Below, in pieces: positions 36,430 through 44,352 of a stretch of 64,000 nt of DNA. A program made the position numbers and the translations under genes. The notes beneath the pieces are model-generated. The model was not told the DNA's origin. It searched no databases and saw nothing but the letters and a program-made list of their open reading frames with translations. The stretch is from AP-15 sp963747735 (lineage in GTDB: Bacteria > Pseudomonadota > Alphaproteobacteria > ATCC43930 > CGMCC-115725), in assembly GCA_963747735.1 (NCBI GenBank), contig CAVVGE010000010.1, positions 1-64,000 on the forward strand, given 5' to 3'. Position 1 is the first letter of the stretch. Each line of letters begins with the position of its first letter.

Positions 36430-37721
36430 CAGCGCTGCCGTCCGCCATCCGCCGGGGCCAGCCGGTCGAGCCGGCGGCCAAGCCGTTCGAGGACGATATC
36501 GAGGACCTCGGATCCGGCGGCGGCGACGCGTGCCCCGGCGGCGGCGCGCCCGGCGCGCAGCTGCGGGTCGGCGAGCAGCCTCGCGACCGCCTGCGCCAAT
36601 TCATCGGTATCGGCGACGCTCTCGGCGGCATCGGCCGCGGCTAACGCCGTTGCCATCGCTGCGCAATTGGCGGTGTGCGGCCCGTGTAGAACGGCGCAGC
36701 CCAAGCGGGCGGCTTCGAACGGGTTGTGGCCGCCTTTGGCAACCAGCGACCCGCCGATGAACGCAACCCCGGCGAGACGGTAAAAGAGCCCCAATTCGCC
36801 CATTGTGTCGGCGAGATAGATGTCGGTGCGACCGGTGATCGCCTCGCCGCGGCTGCGTCGGGTGACGCAGAGCCCGCGCTCTTTCAGCATCGCCTCGATC
36901 GCATCGCCGCGCGCCGGATGACGCGGCGCGAGGAGCGTCAACAGTGCGCCGTGACGCGCCGAGGCCGCGCGGTGAACCGAGGCGGCGATCTCCTCCTCGC
37001 CCGTATGGGTGCTGGCGGCGAGCCAGACGGGTCGCGCCCCCGCCTGCCGGCGCAGCCGCTCGAGCTCGGCCTCGTCGACAGGCAGCGCCGCCCCCGCCGC
37101 TTTGAGGTCGCCGATCGCGACCGCGTTGCGCGCTCCGAGACGGCGCAGTCTTCGCGTCTGCTCGTCGTCTTGAGCCAGACATTCGGCAAAGGCGCCGAGC
37201 ATTGGCTGGATCAGCCCGGGCAGCCAGCGCCAGCGCGCATAGGAGCGGGCCGACAGCCGGCCATTGACCAGGATCATCGGGACGCCGCGCCGATGTGTCG
37301 CCATGACCAGGTTGGGCCACAGCTCGGACTCGACCCAAAGCGCGAGATCGGGCCGCCAATGATCGAGAAAGCGCGCGGTCCAGCCCGGCAGATCGACCGG
37401 CACGAATTGATGACGCGCGCGCGCCGGCAGCCGCCCTTCCAGCAGCTGCGCCGAGGCCACCGTTCCGGTGGTGACCAGGATTTCGAGCGCCGGGCGAGTG
37501 GCGAGCAAACGCTCGATCAGGCCGAGCACCGCCGTCGCCTCGCCGACGCTGGCGGCATGAATCCACAACAACGGACCGGGCGGGCGTGGCTCGCCGGCGA
37601 TCCCGCGGCGTTCGGCAAGGCGTCCCCGATCCTCCTTGCCGCGTCGGCAGCGGCGATTGAGGAGCAGCAACGCCAGCGGCGGCAGCGGCCGGGTCAACGC
37701 GCGGTACAACAACGGCAGCAT
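36429..37721 (-). CDS. waaA: 3-deoxy-D-manno-octulosonic acid transferase
   Basis: 430-residue Kdo transferase joining Kdo to lipid A at the inner leaflet of the inner membrane. The N-terminal acceptor domain has LWIHAASVGEA and a hydrophobic anchor. The donor domain has GGSLVAKGGHNPFEAA, the classic family signature. ATG 37721 overlaps the TGA of the upstream gene (TGATG) and fits the family start. It is part of the tightly packed lipid A operon. Confidence 0.95.
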   Translation of the reverse strand: MLPLLYRALTRPLPPLALLLLNRRCRRGKEDRGRLAERRGIAGEPRPPGPLLWIHAASVGEATAVLGLIERLLATRPALEILVTTGTVASAQLLEGRLPARARHQFVPVDLPGWTARFLDHWRPDLALWVESELWPNLVMATHRRGVPMILVNGRLSARSYARWRWLPGLIQPMLGAFAECLAQDDEQTRRLRRLGARNAVAIGDLKAAGAALPVDEAELERLRRQAGARPVWLAASTHTGEEEIAASVHRAASARHGALLTLLAPRHPARGDAIEAMLKERGLCVTRRSRGEAITGRTDIYLADTMGELGLFYRLAGVAFIGGSLVAKGGHNPFEAARLGCAVLHGPHTANCAAMATALAAADAAESVADTDELAQAVARLLADPQLRAGRAAAGARVAAAGSEVLDIVLERLGRRLDRLAPADGGRQR

Positions 37722-38473
37722 CAGCGCACCAATTCGTCGGCGAGCACCGGCTCGGGCGACGCCGCGGCCGCGGCCACGGCATGCCCGACCCGGCGATCGG
37801 CCTCGGCGGATATGTCGGTCAGGCGGGCTTCGACCAGAAGGCGGGCCTGCTCCACCCCGGCCTCGTCGAGATCGGCGGCGATGTCGATCGGCTCGCCCCA
37901 CAAAAAGATGCCGCGTCCGAACGGCAAAGCCAGGTGAAACCGGTCCCAGGTGTCGAGCAGAAGGCGCCGGCTCGTGGCAAAGGTGATCGGCACGATCGGC
38001 ACCTGCGCGAGGCGCGCCGCATTGACGATGCCGATGCTGGCGCGCATCGCCGGCCCGCGCGGCCCGTCCGGGGTGATGGCGACGCAATCGCCGTCCTTCA
38101 GCCGCTTCAGCATCGCGCGCAACGCCGCCGAGCCGCCCCGGCGGGTCGAGCCGGCAATCGTGTCGATGCCGAAATACGACACGGTGTCGGCGATGACCCG
38201 GCCGTCGCGATGGGCCGAGATCAGCATGTGCATCGGCGCCATCCGCCGCCAAGCGACCGGGATCATCATCATGCGGCCGTGCCAGAAGGCGCCGATGAAG
38301 ACGCGGCCTTGCGCGCGCAGCCGCCGCGGGTGCTCGTCGCCCTCGACCAGCCAACGGTTGGTGCGGTGCACCAGCCGGATATACCAGGAGCCGGCTCGGC
38401 ACGCGGCCCGGCGCAGCCAAGAGCGGCGCATCAGCCGCCGCCCCATGTCGCGGTAGCGCTTGCGCCGGGCCAC
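37721..38473 (-). CDS. DUF374 lysophospholipid acyltransferase family protein
   Basis: 250 residues from GTG 38473. Acyltransferase fold with the catalytic motif in FIGAFWHGRMMMIP (HGRMMM in place of the usual HxxxxD) and the downstream motif ITPDGPRGPAM. DUF374 proteins sit between msbA and waaA in many alphaproteobacteria and are thought to take part in lipid A or outer-membrane lipid modification; the exact reaction is unproven. It begins three bases after msbA and overlaps waaA. Confidence 0.85.
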   Translation of the reverse strand: MARRKRYRDMGRRLMRRSWLRRAACRAGSWYIRLVHRTNRWLVEGDEHPRRLRAQGRVFIGAFWHGRMMMIPVAWRRMAPMHMLISAHRDGRVIADTVSYFGIDTIAGSTRRGGSAALRAMLKRLKDGDCVAITPDGPRGPAMRASIGIVNAARLAQVPIVPITFATSRRLLLDTWDRFHLALPFGRGIFLWGEPIDIAADLDEAGVEQARLLVEARLTDISAEADRRVGHAVAAAAASPEPVLADELVR

Positions 38474-38476
38474 GCG

Positions 38477-40270
38477 TTACGGCGTTGGCGCGGCGGCGAG
38501 CTCGCTGTCGGCGAACTGCATCGCATGAAGCCGCGCGTAGAGGCCGCTCTGAGCCAAGAGCTGCGCGTGCCGGCCGCTCTCGACGATTTGGCCGCGATCG
38601 ACGACGCAGATCAAATCGGCGCCTTGGACCGTCGACAGCCGATGGGCGATGACGAGCGTGGTGCGCCCGCGCATCAAGCTGCGCAGCGCCGCCTGCACAT
38701 GGCGCTCGGATTCGGTGTCGAGCGCCGAGGTGGCTTCGTCGAGCAATAGGATCGGGGCATCCTTCAGCATTGCGCGGGCGATCGCGATCCGCTGGCGCTG
38801 GCCGCCGGAGAGGCGCACGCCATGCTCGCCAACCTGGGTGTCGTAGCCATCGGGCAAGGCGCGGATAAACGCGTCGGCGCCGGCCGCCTGCGCCGCCGCC
38901 TCGATGGCCGGCGCGGGCGCGCCAAACCGACCATAGGCGATGTTGGCGCGCACCGTATCGTCGAACAACGTGACCTCTTGCGTGACGAGCGCGATCGCGG
39001 CACGCAGCGAGGCCAAGCTGACCGCGCGGATGTCCTGGCCGTCGATCGCAATGCCGCCTTCCTCGACCTCGAAAAACCGCGGGATCAGGTTGAGGATCGT
39101 CGATTTTCCGGCGCCCGATGCGCCAACCAGCGCCACCCTGTGCCCGGCCGGGACGGTCAGGGTGATGCCGTCGAGCGCTACCGCGCCGGGCGCGTAGCCA
39201 AAGCGCACCTGGTCGAAACGGATTTCCCCACCGGCAACCGAAAGGGGGCGGGCGCCGGGCAAATCACGGATCGTCGGCTCGACATCGAGCACCTGGAAGA
39301 TGCGTTGGGCGGCAGCCAAGCCCTCCTGCAGGGACGCGTTCAGATTGGCGAGGCTCTTCAACGGCTGATAGGCGAGCAGCAGCGCGGTGATGAACGAAAA
39401 GAACGCGCCGGGCGTGCGCGCCCCGGAAATGACCTGGTGGCCGCCATAGAGGATGACGACCGCGATCGCGGCACCACCCAGGGTTTCCATCATCGGCGAT
39501 GCGCGCGAGCGGGTCCGGGCGGCGCGCTCGACCAGCCCAAACAGCCGTTCGAAAAGGCCGGCGGCGCGGCCCTCTTCATAGGCCTCCATGCCGTAGGCTT
39601 TGACCAGCCGCGCGCCTTGAAAGGTCTGGCTCAGCAATGTCGTCAGCTGGCCGATCTCGGCCTGGGTGTTGGCTGAAACCCGCCGCATCCGGCGACCGAT
39701 CGCGACGATCGGGCGAATCGCGAGCGGAAAGACAAAGAACGAGACGAGGGCGAGCAGCCAATCCTGGTAGAACATCACGCCGAGGAGAAAGACGACCGTC
39801 AGCGCGTCCTTGCCGATGCCGCCCAAGACATTGGCAGCAGCGCTGCGCAACGCCGCCGCATCGCTGGTAAAGCGCGACACCAAGGTGCCGGTCGGACGGG
39901 CGTGAAAATAGGCGAGATCGGCCCGCATCAGCCGGGTGAACAAGGCCTTCTGCACATCGGCGATGACCCGCTGGCCGACCCGTGTCATCAGCACCGCCTG
40001 GCCGTAATCGGCAACACCCTTGGCCAGCGCCAGCGCCAGCGCTGCGCCGGCGATCGCCAGCAGCAAGGATGCGTCGCGCCCGACAAAGATGCGGTCGAGC
40101 ACCGGCTGCATCAGCCAGGCACGCAACGCCGTGCTGCCGGCCGCAATCCCCATCAGCGCAAAGGCGAAGAGGATGCGCGCCGCGTGCGGACGCATGAAAT
40201 CCCGCACCAGCCGCCATACCAGGCCGGCCGAGCGCGCGCTTTCTTCGAGGATCGGCGGCTTGTCGAGCAT
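38477..40270 (-). CDS. msbA: MsbA-type lipid ABC exporter
   Basis: 597-residue half-transporter. The N-terminal six-helix membrane domain (about residues 20-320) is followed by an ATPase domain with Walker A GASGAGKST, the signature LSGGQRQRIAIARAM, Walker B ILLLDEATSALD and the switch histidine in VIAHRLSTV. Position at the head of the Kdo/lipid A run supports the lipid flippase role (MsbA) over drug export. It probably works as a homodimer flipping lipid A-core across the inner membrane. Confidence 0.9.
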   Translation of the reverse strand: MLDKPPILEESARSAGLVWRLVRDFMRPHAARILFAFALMGIAAGSTALRAWLMQPVLDRIFVGRDASLLLAIAGAALALALAKGVADYGQAVLMTRVGQRVIADVQKALFTRLMRADLAYFHARPTGTLVSRFTSDAAALRSAAANVLGGIGKDALTVVFLLGVMFYQDWLLALVSFFVFPLAIRPIVAIGRRMRRVSANTQAEIGQLTTLLSQTFQGARLVKAYGMEAYEEGRAAGLFERLFGLVERAARTRSRASPMMETLGGAAIAVVILYGGHQVISGARTPGAFFSFITALLLAYQPLKSLANLNASLQEGLAAAQRIFQVLDVEPTIRDLPGARPLSVAGGEIRFDQVRFGYAPGAVALDGITLTVPAGHRVALVGASGAGKSTILNLIPRFFEVEEGGIAIDGQDIRAVSLASLRAAIALVTQEVTLFDDTVRANIAYGRFGAPAPAIEAAAQAAGADAFIRALPDGYDTQVGEHGVRLSGGQRQRIAIARAMLKDAPILLLDEATSALDTESERHVQAALRSLMRGRTTLVIAHRLSTVQGADLICVVDRGQIVESGRHAQLLAQSGLYARLHAMQFADSELAAAPTP

Positions 40271-40364
40271 GAGTCCCCGCCGCCACTGTTAAAGGCGGGG
40301 GCCCGCCTTGGCAAGATCGGCGGCGGTCAGCCTGGAGTCCCCGGGATGGCGCCGCCGCTTGCAA

Positions 40365-41429
40365 TCACGCCGGGTAGGAGACGAAGCACTTCTCCGACAT
40401 GAAGATGTGGGTCTCGACGTAATCGTGCACGACCGGGCGGCGGTCGAGCGCTTCCATCGCGCCCATCAGCGCGCACCAGTTCAGCATTTCGTGCTGGCCG
40501 GCTTGCTCCATCGCGCCGAGCGGGCGCTTGCGCCAGGTGTCGTAGTCGCGTTGCGACAACGCGTCGAACAACAGCCGGTCGGCCTTGTGGTCGGGCCACA
40601 GATAGCCGTTGGTCGGCGACAGGAAGCAGTGCGACCAGCTCGACGATGCGATCAGCGCCACCCGCCACGGCGATTGCGCCAGGGTCTCGGCCACCGCCTT
40701 GCCCACCTCCATGCAGCGCCACGGGTGCGGCGAGGGCGGGTCGGCGGCGATCGACGGGTCGCGCGGCGGCATGAACAAGGCCGCGGTGCCGCCCTTGGCA
40801 TGCAACAGATTGCTGCCGTAGCAATTGATCGCAAACGGGACGACCGGGTAGGGGAAGCCTTTGCGGTCCCAATCGAGATAGAGGAAGGTGTTGGTGAAGG
40901 CGTGCGCCAATTTATCGTGCAAGGGCTTATAGGCGTAGGCCATGTCGATCCCGCGCTCGATCAGGCCGGTGGCGAGAAATTTCGCCGCGTCGCGATGGCC
41001 GTGCAATTTCAGCGCCCAATCGCCGGGCTCGTTCCAGCGGTTCGGCCGGCCGCCATTGCCGTTGTGCCAGGGCTGGGTTTCGAACTCGTCGTCATAGCCG
41101 AGCACGCAGAACGCCGGGATGATGTCCTCGCGGAAATTCTCGTATTGGTCGTCGCCCCAGACCAGCACGACATCCGGGTTGAAATCGTCGAGCGCCTTGC
41201 GAATGGCGCGGAAGTCCTCGGCCATGCGGGCGCTGTAGCGCTGCGCGGAGGATTGCCCGTCGTCGTTGCCGAGCTCGGCCACCAGCTCGGCCGGCCAATT
41301 CGCCCGGTCCTTGTAATGCGCCGGCACGTTGGGTGCCGTCAGCAGGCGGTGAAAGCCCGCCGGCAACCTCTCGTCGGGCACTGTGAGCCCGGGGTAATGC
41401 GTGCAGCCAAGCCCGAGAATCTCAGCCAT
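40365..41429 (-). CDS. Class III extradiol dioxygenase family protein (LigB-like)
   Basis: 354-residue LigB-superfamily protein. The N-terminus GLGCTHYPGLTVPD carries a likely iron-ligand histidine, followed by PDVVLVWGDDQYENF and, later, ALIASSSWSHCFLS and ETHIFMSEKCFVSYP. Members cleave catechol-type rings with Fe(II), but many family proteins of this length have uncharacterised substrates. ATG 41429 is preceded by GGCAGGGAT. It is divergent from an SDR gene and a DapA-family gene, which may form one catabolic locus. Confidence 0.78.
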   Translation of the reverse strand: MAEILGLGCTHYPGLTVPDERLPAGFHRLLTAPNVPAHYKDRANWPAELVAELGNDDGQSSAQRYSARMAEDFRAIRKALDDFNPDVVLVWGDDQYENFREDIIPAFCVLGYDDEFETQPWHNGNGGRPNRWNEPGDWALKLHGHRDAAKFLATGLIERGIDMAYAYKPLHDKLAHAFTNTFLYLDWDRKGFPYPVVPFAINCYGSNLLHAKGGTAALFMPPRDPSIAADPPSPHPWRCMEVGKAVAETLAQSPWRVALIASSSWSHCFLSPTNGYLWPDHKADRLLFDALSQRDYDTWRKRPLGAMEQAGQHEMLNWCALMGAMEALDRRPVVHDYVETHIFMSEKCFVSYPA

Positions 41430-41559
41430 ATCCCTGCCTCTCCCGATTGAGCGGGCCATGCCGTGCACGGCCGTCTAGCGCCGATCGCAATCTTAAACGA
41501 TTTCTCCGCCGCCCGGCAGAGGTATTAAATCGTGCGCGGGCGAGATCGAGGGAGGCGAA

Positions 41560-42315
41560 ATGTACGGGCTGGAGGGCCGGGTCGGGCTCGTCACCGGTGG
41601 CGGCGGCGGCATCGGGCGGGCGATCGCCCGGCGGCTGGCGCGCGAGGGGATGGCGGTTGCGGTGCTCGACCGAGACGAGGCGGCGGTTCAGGCGGTTGCG
41701 TCCGAGATCGGAGGGCTCGCGGTCACCGCCGATGTGACGGCGCCGGAGGAAGCCCGGAAGGCGGTCGCCGCGGTGCTCGCCCGCTTCGGCAAGATCGATC
41801 TCCTCGTCAACAATGCCGGCATCGCCTGGACCGGGCCGGCGCTCGACATGCCGCTTGAGGTCTTTCAGGCGATGCTGCGGGTCAATGTCGAGGGCGTGTT
41901 CATCATGAGCCGCGCGGTGCTGCCGCATATGGTGGCGCGGCGCTCGGGTGCGATCGTCAACCTCGCCTCCTGGGCCGGCAAGACCGGCAATGCCTGGTTC
42001 GCCGGCTACAGCGCCAGCAAGTTTGCGGTGGTCGGCTTGACCCAGGCGCTGGCGCGCGAGATGGCGCCGCACGGCATCCGGGTCAACGCGATCTGCCCCG
42101 GCATCGTTGTCGATACGGCGATGCGCGAGGCGCTCGAAGCGCAGCAGCGGCAATATGGGCTGCCGGAAACCGCCGAGCGGGCGCAATCGATCCCAATCGG
42201 GCGGCTCTCGGTGCCCGACGACGTGGCCCGCGCCGCGGCCTTTCTCGCCTCCGACGAGGCGGCCTATATTACCGGCGAAGCGATCAACCTCTCCGGCGGC
42301 CTGCTGATGGATTGA
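41560..42315 (+). CDS. Short-chain dehydrogenase/reductase
   Basis: 251-residue classical SDR: TGGGGGIGRAIA cofactor loop, NNAG, catalytic serine in NLASWAG and YSASKFAVV (Tyr/Lys pair). The C-terminus INLSGGLLMD is FabG-like. ATG 41560 has a strong GGGAGG ribosome site. It is followed 12 bases later by a DapA-family gene, and the divergent neighbour is a LigB-like dioxygenase. The combination suggests oxidation of a small hydroxy or diol compound, but the substrate is unknown. Confidence 0.87.
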   Translation: MYGLEGRVGLVTGGGGGIGRAIARRLAREGMAVAVLDRDEAAVQAVASEIGGLAVTADVTAPEEARKAVAAVLARFGKIDLLVNNAGIAWTGPALDMPLEVFQAMLRVNVEGVFIMSRAVLPHMVARRSGAIVNLASWAGKTGNAWFAGYSASKFAVVGLTQALAREMAPHGIRVNAICPGIVVDTAMREALEAQQRQYGLPETAERAQSIPIGRLSVPDDVARAAAFLASDEAAYITGEAINLSGGLLMD

Positions 42316-42327
42316 GGAGCAAATCCG

Positions 42328-43293
42328 ATGACCAAATTCAAGGATTGGCAGCCGCATGGCGTGATCCCCGCGGTATTGCTGCCGTTTCACCGGGATTTCA
42401 GCATCGACGAGAAATCCTACCGCAAGCATCTGCGCGATGTGGCCGCGGTGGACGGCATCTCGGCGATCACCGTCAACGGCCATTCCTCGGAAGTTCATGC
42501 CTGCAATTTGGACGAGCAGCAGCGGGTGCTGGCGCTGACCCTGGACGAGCTCGGCGACCGGCTGCCGATCATCGCCGGAATCTACAGCGACGGCAGCCTC
42601 GAAGCGGCGCGGATCGCCCGCATGGCCGAGGCGGGCGGCGCGTCGTGCCTCTTGGTGTTTCCGCCGCAGAGCATGACGATGGGCGGGCAGCTGCGGCCGG
42701 AGATGGCGGTCGCCCATTTCGCGACGGTCGCGGCGGCGACGAGCCTGCCCTTGATCTGCTTCAACTATCCGCTGTCGGGCGGGCTCGGCTATCCGCACGA
42801 GACCTTGCTGCGCCTCGTCGCGGAGGTGCCGTCGATCCGCGCGGTCAAGGACTGGTCGGGCGATCCGGCGGTGCACGAGCGCAACATCCGCGCGCTGCAA
42901 TCGCTGCCCCGCCCGGTCAATCTGCTGACGACGCACAGCGCGTGGCTCATGAGCTCCTTGGTGCTGGGCTGCAACGGGCTCCTCTCCGGCGCCGGCAGCG
43001 TCGTCGCCGACCTTCAGGTCGCATTGTTCCGCGCCGTCCAGGCGAACGACCTCGCCCAGGCGCGGGCGATAAACGAGCGGATCTACCCGTTGGTCCAGGC
43101 CTTTTATGCACCGCCTTTTCTCGACATGCACAACCGGATGAAGGAGGTCCTGGCGCTGCTCGGCCGCTTGCCGCCGGCGGTCGTGCGGCCGCCCTTGGTC
43201 AAGCTCGGCACGGATGAGATCGACCGGCTGCGCTGTGCGGTCGCCGCCGCCGGGCTCGTCCACGAACCGGCGCCGGCGCTCGCCGCCGAGTGA
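42328..43293 (+). CDS. Dihydrodipicolinate synthase (DapA)-family aldolase/lyase
   Basis: 321-residue N-acetylneuraminate lyase/DapA-superfamily TIM barrel using a Schiff-base lysine. The lysine is in IRAVKDWSGD, the conserved tyrosine in ICFNYPLSGG, and the substrate-carboxylate loop is GHSSEVH. Departure from the standard DapA GTTGE loop argues against lysine synthesis and for a catabolic keto-acid substrate. It is coupled to the SDR gene upstream (GAGGAG at 42314-42319). Confidence 0.85.
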   Translation: MTKFKDWQPHGVIPAVLLPFHRDFSIDEKSYRKHLRDVAAVDGISAITVNGHSSEVHACNLDEQQRVLALTLDELGDRLPIIAGIYSDGSLEAARIARMAEAGGASCLLVFPPQSMTMGGQLRPEMAVAHFATVAAATSLPLICFNYPLSGGLGYPHETLLRLVAEVPSIRAVKDWSGDPAVHERNIRALQSLPRPVNLLTTHSAWLMSSLVLGCNGLLSGAGSVVADLQVALFRAVQANDLAQARAINERIYPLVQAFYAPPFLDMHNRMKEVLALLGRLPPAVVRPPLVKLGTDEIDRLRCAVAAAGLVHEPAPALAAE

Positions 43294-43314
43294 CCCTGGC
43301 GGCGGGAGGCAAGC

Positions 43315-43788
43315 ATGGCCGAGATCGGCACGCTTTACGACCGGGACTTTGTGCTGTGGACCGAGGAGCAGGCGGCTGCGCTGCGCTGCGCCAAAGACTC
43401 GAGCCTGCCGCTCGATTGGGAGAACCTCGCCGAGGAGATCGAGAGCTTGGGAACATCGCAGCGCACCGAATTGAACTCCCAAATCCGGCGGATCCTCAGG
43501 CACCTCTTCAAGCTCGATGCTTCTCCCACGGCGGCGCCGCGCGTCGGATGGCGTACAACGATCAGGGACGCGCGAGCCGAGATCGAAGACCTCCTGGAGA
43601 ACAGCCCGAGCCTTAGACGTGAAGTCGCCGACATCGTTGCAAAACAAGCGCTGAACGGCGCGAAGCTCGCCATCGGGGATCTCGACGAGCATGGTGAACC
43701 GACCGAGGCGATTCGGGCGCGGCTCGCGCAAGGCGGGTTTACGGCCGAGCAGGTGCTCGGCGACTGGTTTGCGGACAAGCCCGGCTGA
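43315..43788 (+). CDS. DUF29 domain protein
   Basis: 157-residue DUF29 protein: LYDRDFVLWTEEQAAALR at the start, DWENLAEEIESLGTSQR and LRHLFKLD in the middle, and a tail LAQGGFTAEQVLGDWF. DUF29 proteins are common in cyanobacteria and alphaproteobacteria, often near toxin-antitoxin or mobile genes, with no established function. It lies 21 bases after the DapA-family gene. Confidence 0.88.
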   Translation: MAEIGTLYDRDFVLWTEEQAAALRCAKDSSLPLDWENLAEEIESLGTSQRTELNSQIRRILRHLFKLDASPTAAPRVGWRTTIRDARAEIEDLLENSPSLRREVADIVAKQALNGAKLAIGDLDEHGEPTEAIRARLAQGGFTAEQVLGDWFADKPG

Positions 43789-43794
43789 GCCCAC

Positions 43795-44319
43795 TTACGA
43801 GGCCGCATCGCCGGAATGGTGCGGCCGGCCGTGGATGTGCACGTGATGGCCCCCGGCTTCGGCGAGGATGCGGGTCGCGACGAGCTCACGGTCGGGATCG
43901 TCGCAGCGCGCCCATAGGAGGGCGGCGCCGGCGTCGAGCGCCGCCTTGAACTGAGCGCTGTGGCGCGGCCCCGTGTAGTCGTCGAACAATTCCTTTAGCG
44001 CGGCGCCGCCGAGACCGGCAGCGACCAATGCCGCGACCGCGGCGGCGATCGGCCCACCCGACAGCACGGCAATGCCGGCGACGGTCAGCGGCGCAATATA
44101 TTTTATCTCGTCGCTGAGCCCGGCCGGGACCGCTTCGGCGCCGGAGCCGGCCGCTTCGCCGGCGGCCGCGAGCGAATCGTGGGTCGCGAGCACCGAGAGA
44201 TCGCTTGTCGCGAAACCCGCCGCGAGCAGCGCCGATACCGCGGCGCGAAAATGGGCGCGGTCGGGAAACGACGCTACCGCCTCGCGGACGGTCGGAGCAG
44301 AGGGCGAAGCCCCGGACAT
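43795..44319 (-). CDS. Hypothetical membrane-associated protein
   Basis: 174 residues from ATG 44319 (MSGASPSAPTVREAVASF). The N-terminal part (HFRAAVSALLAAGFATSDLS) resembles the small alpha/beta module of general-stress 17M-like proteins. A central stretch (about 75-110, IAPLTVAGIAVLSGGPIAAA then ALVAAGLGGAALKE) is glycine/alanine-rich and hydrophobic. The C-terminal tail ends in a histidine cluster (HHVHIHGRPHHSG) that may bind metal. Function unknown. It is convergent with the DUF29 gene and divergent from mutS. Confidence 0.65.
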   Translation of the reverse strand: MSGASPSAPTVREAVASFPDRAHFRAAVSALLAAGFATSDLSVLATHDSLAAAGEAAGSGAEAVPAGLSDEIKYIAPLTVAGIAVLSGGPIAAAVAALVAAGLGGAALKELFDDYTGPRHSAQFKAALDAGAALLWARCDDPDRELVATRILAEAGGHHVHIHGRPHHSGDAAS

Positions 44320-44352
44320 GCCGATCCTCTCTTTCGTGCTGGCGCGGCCGGC

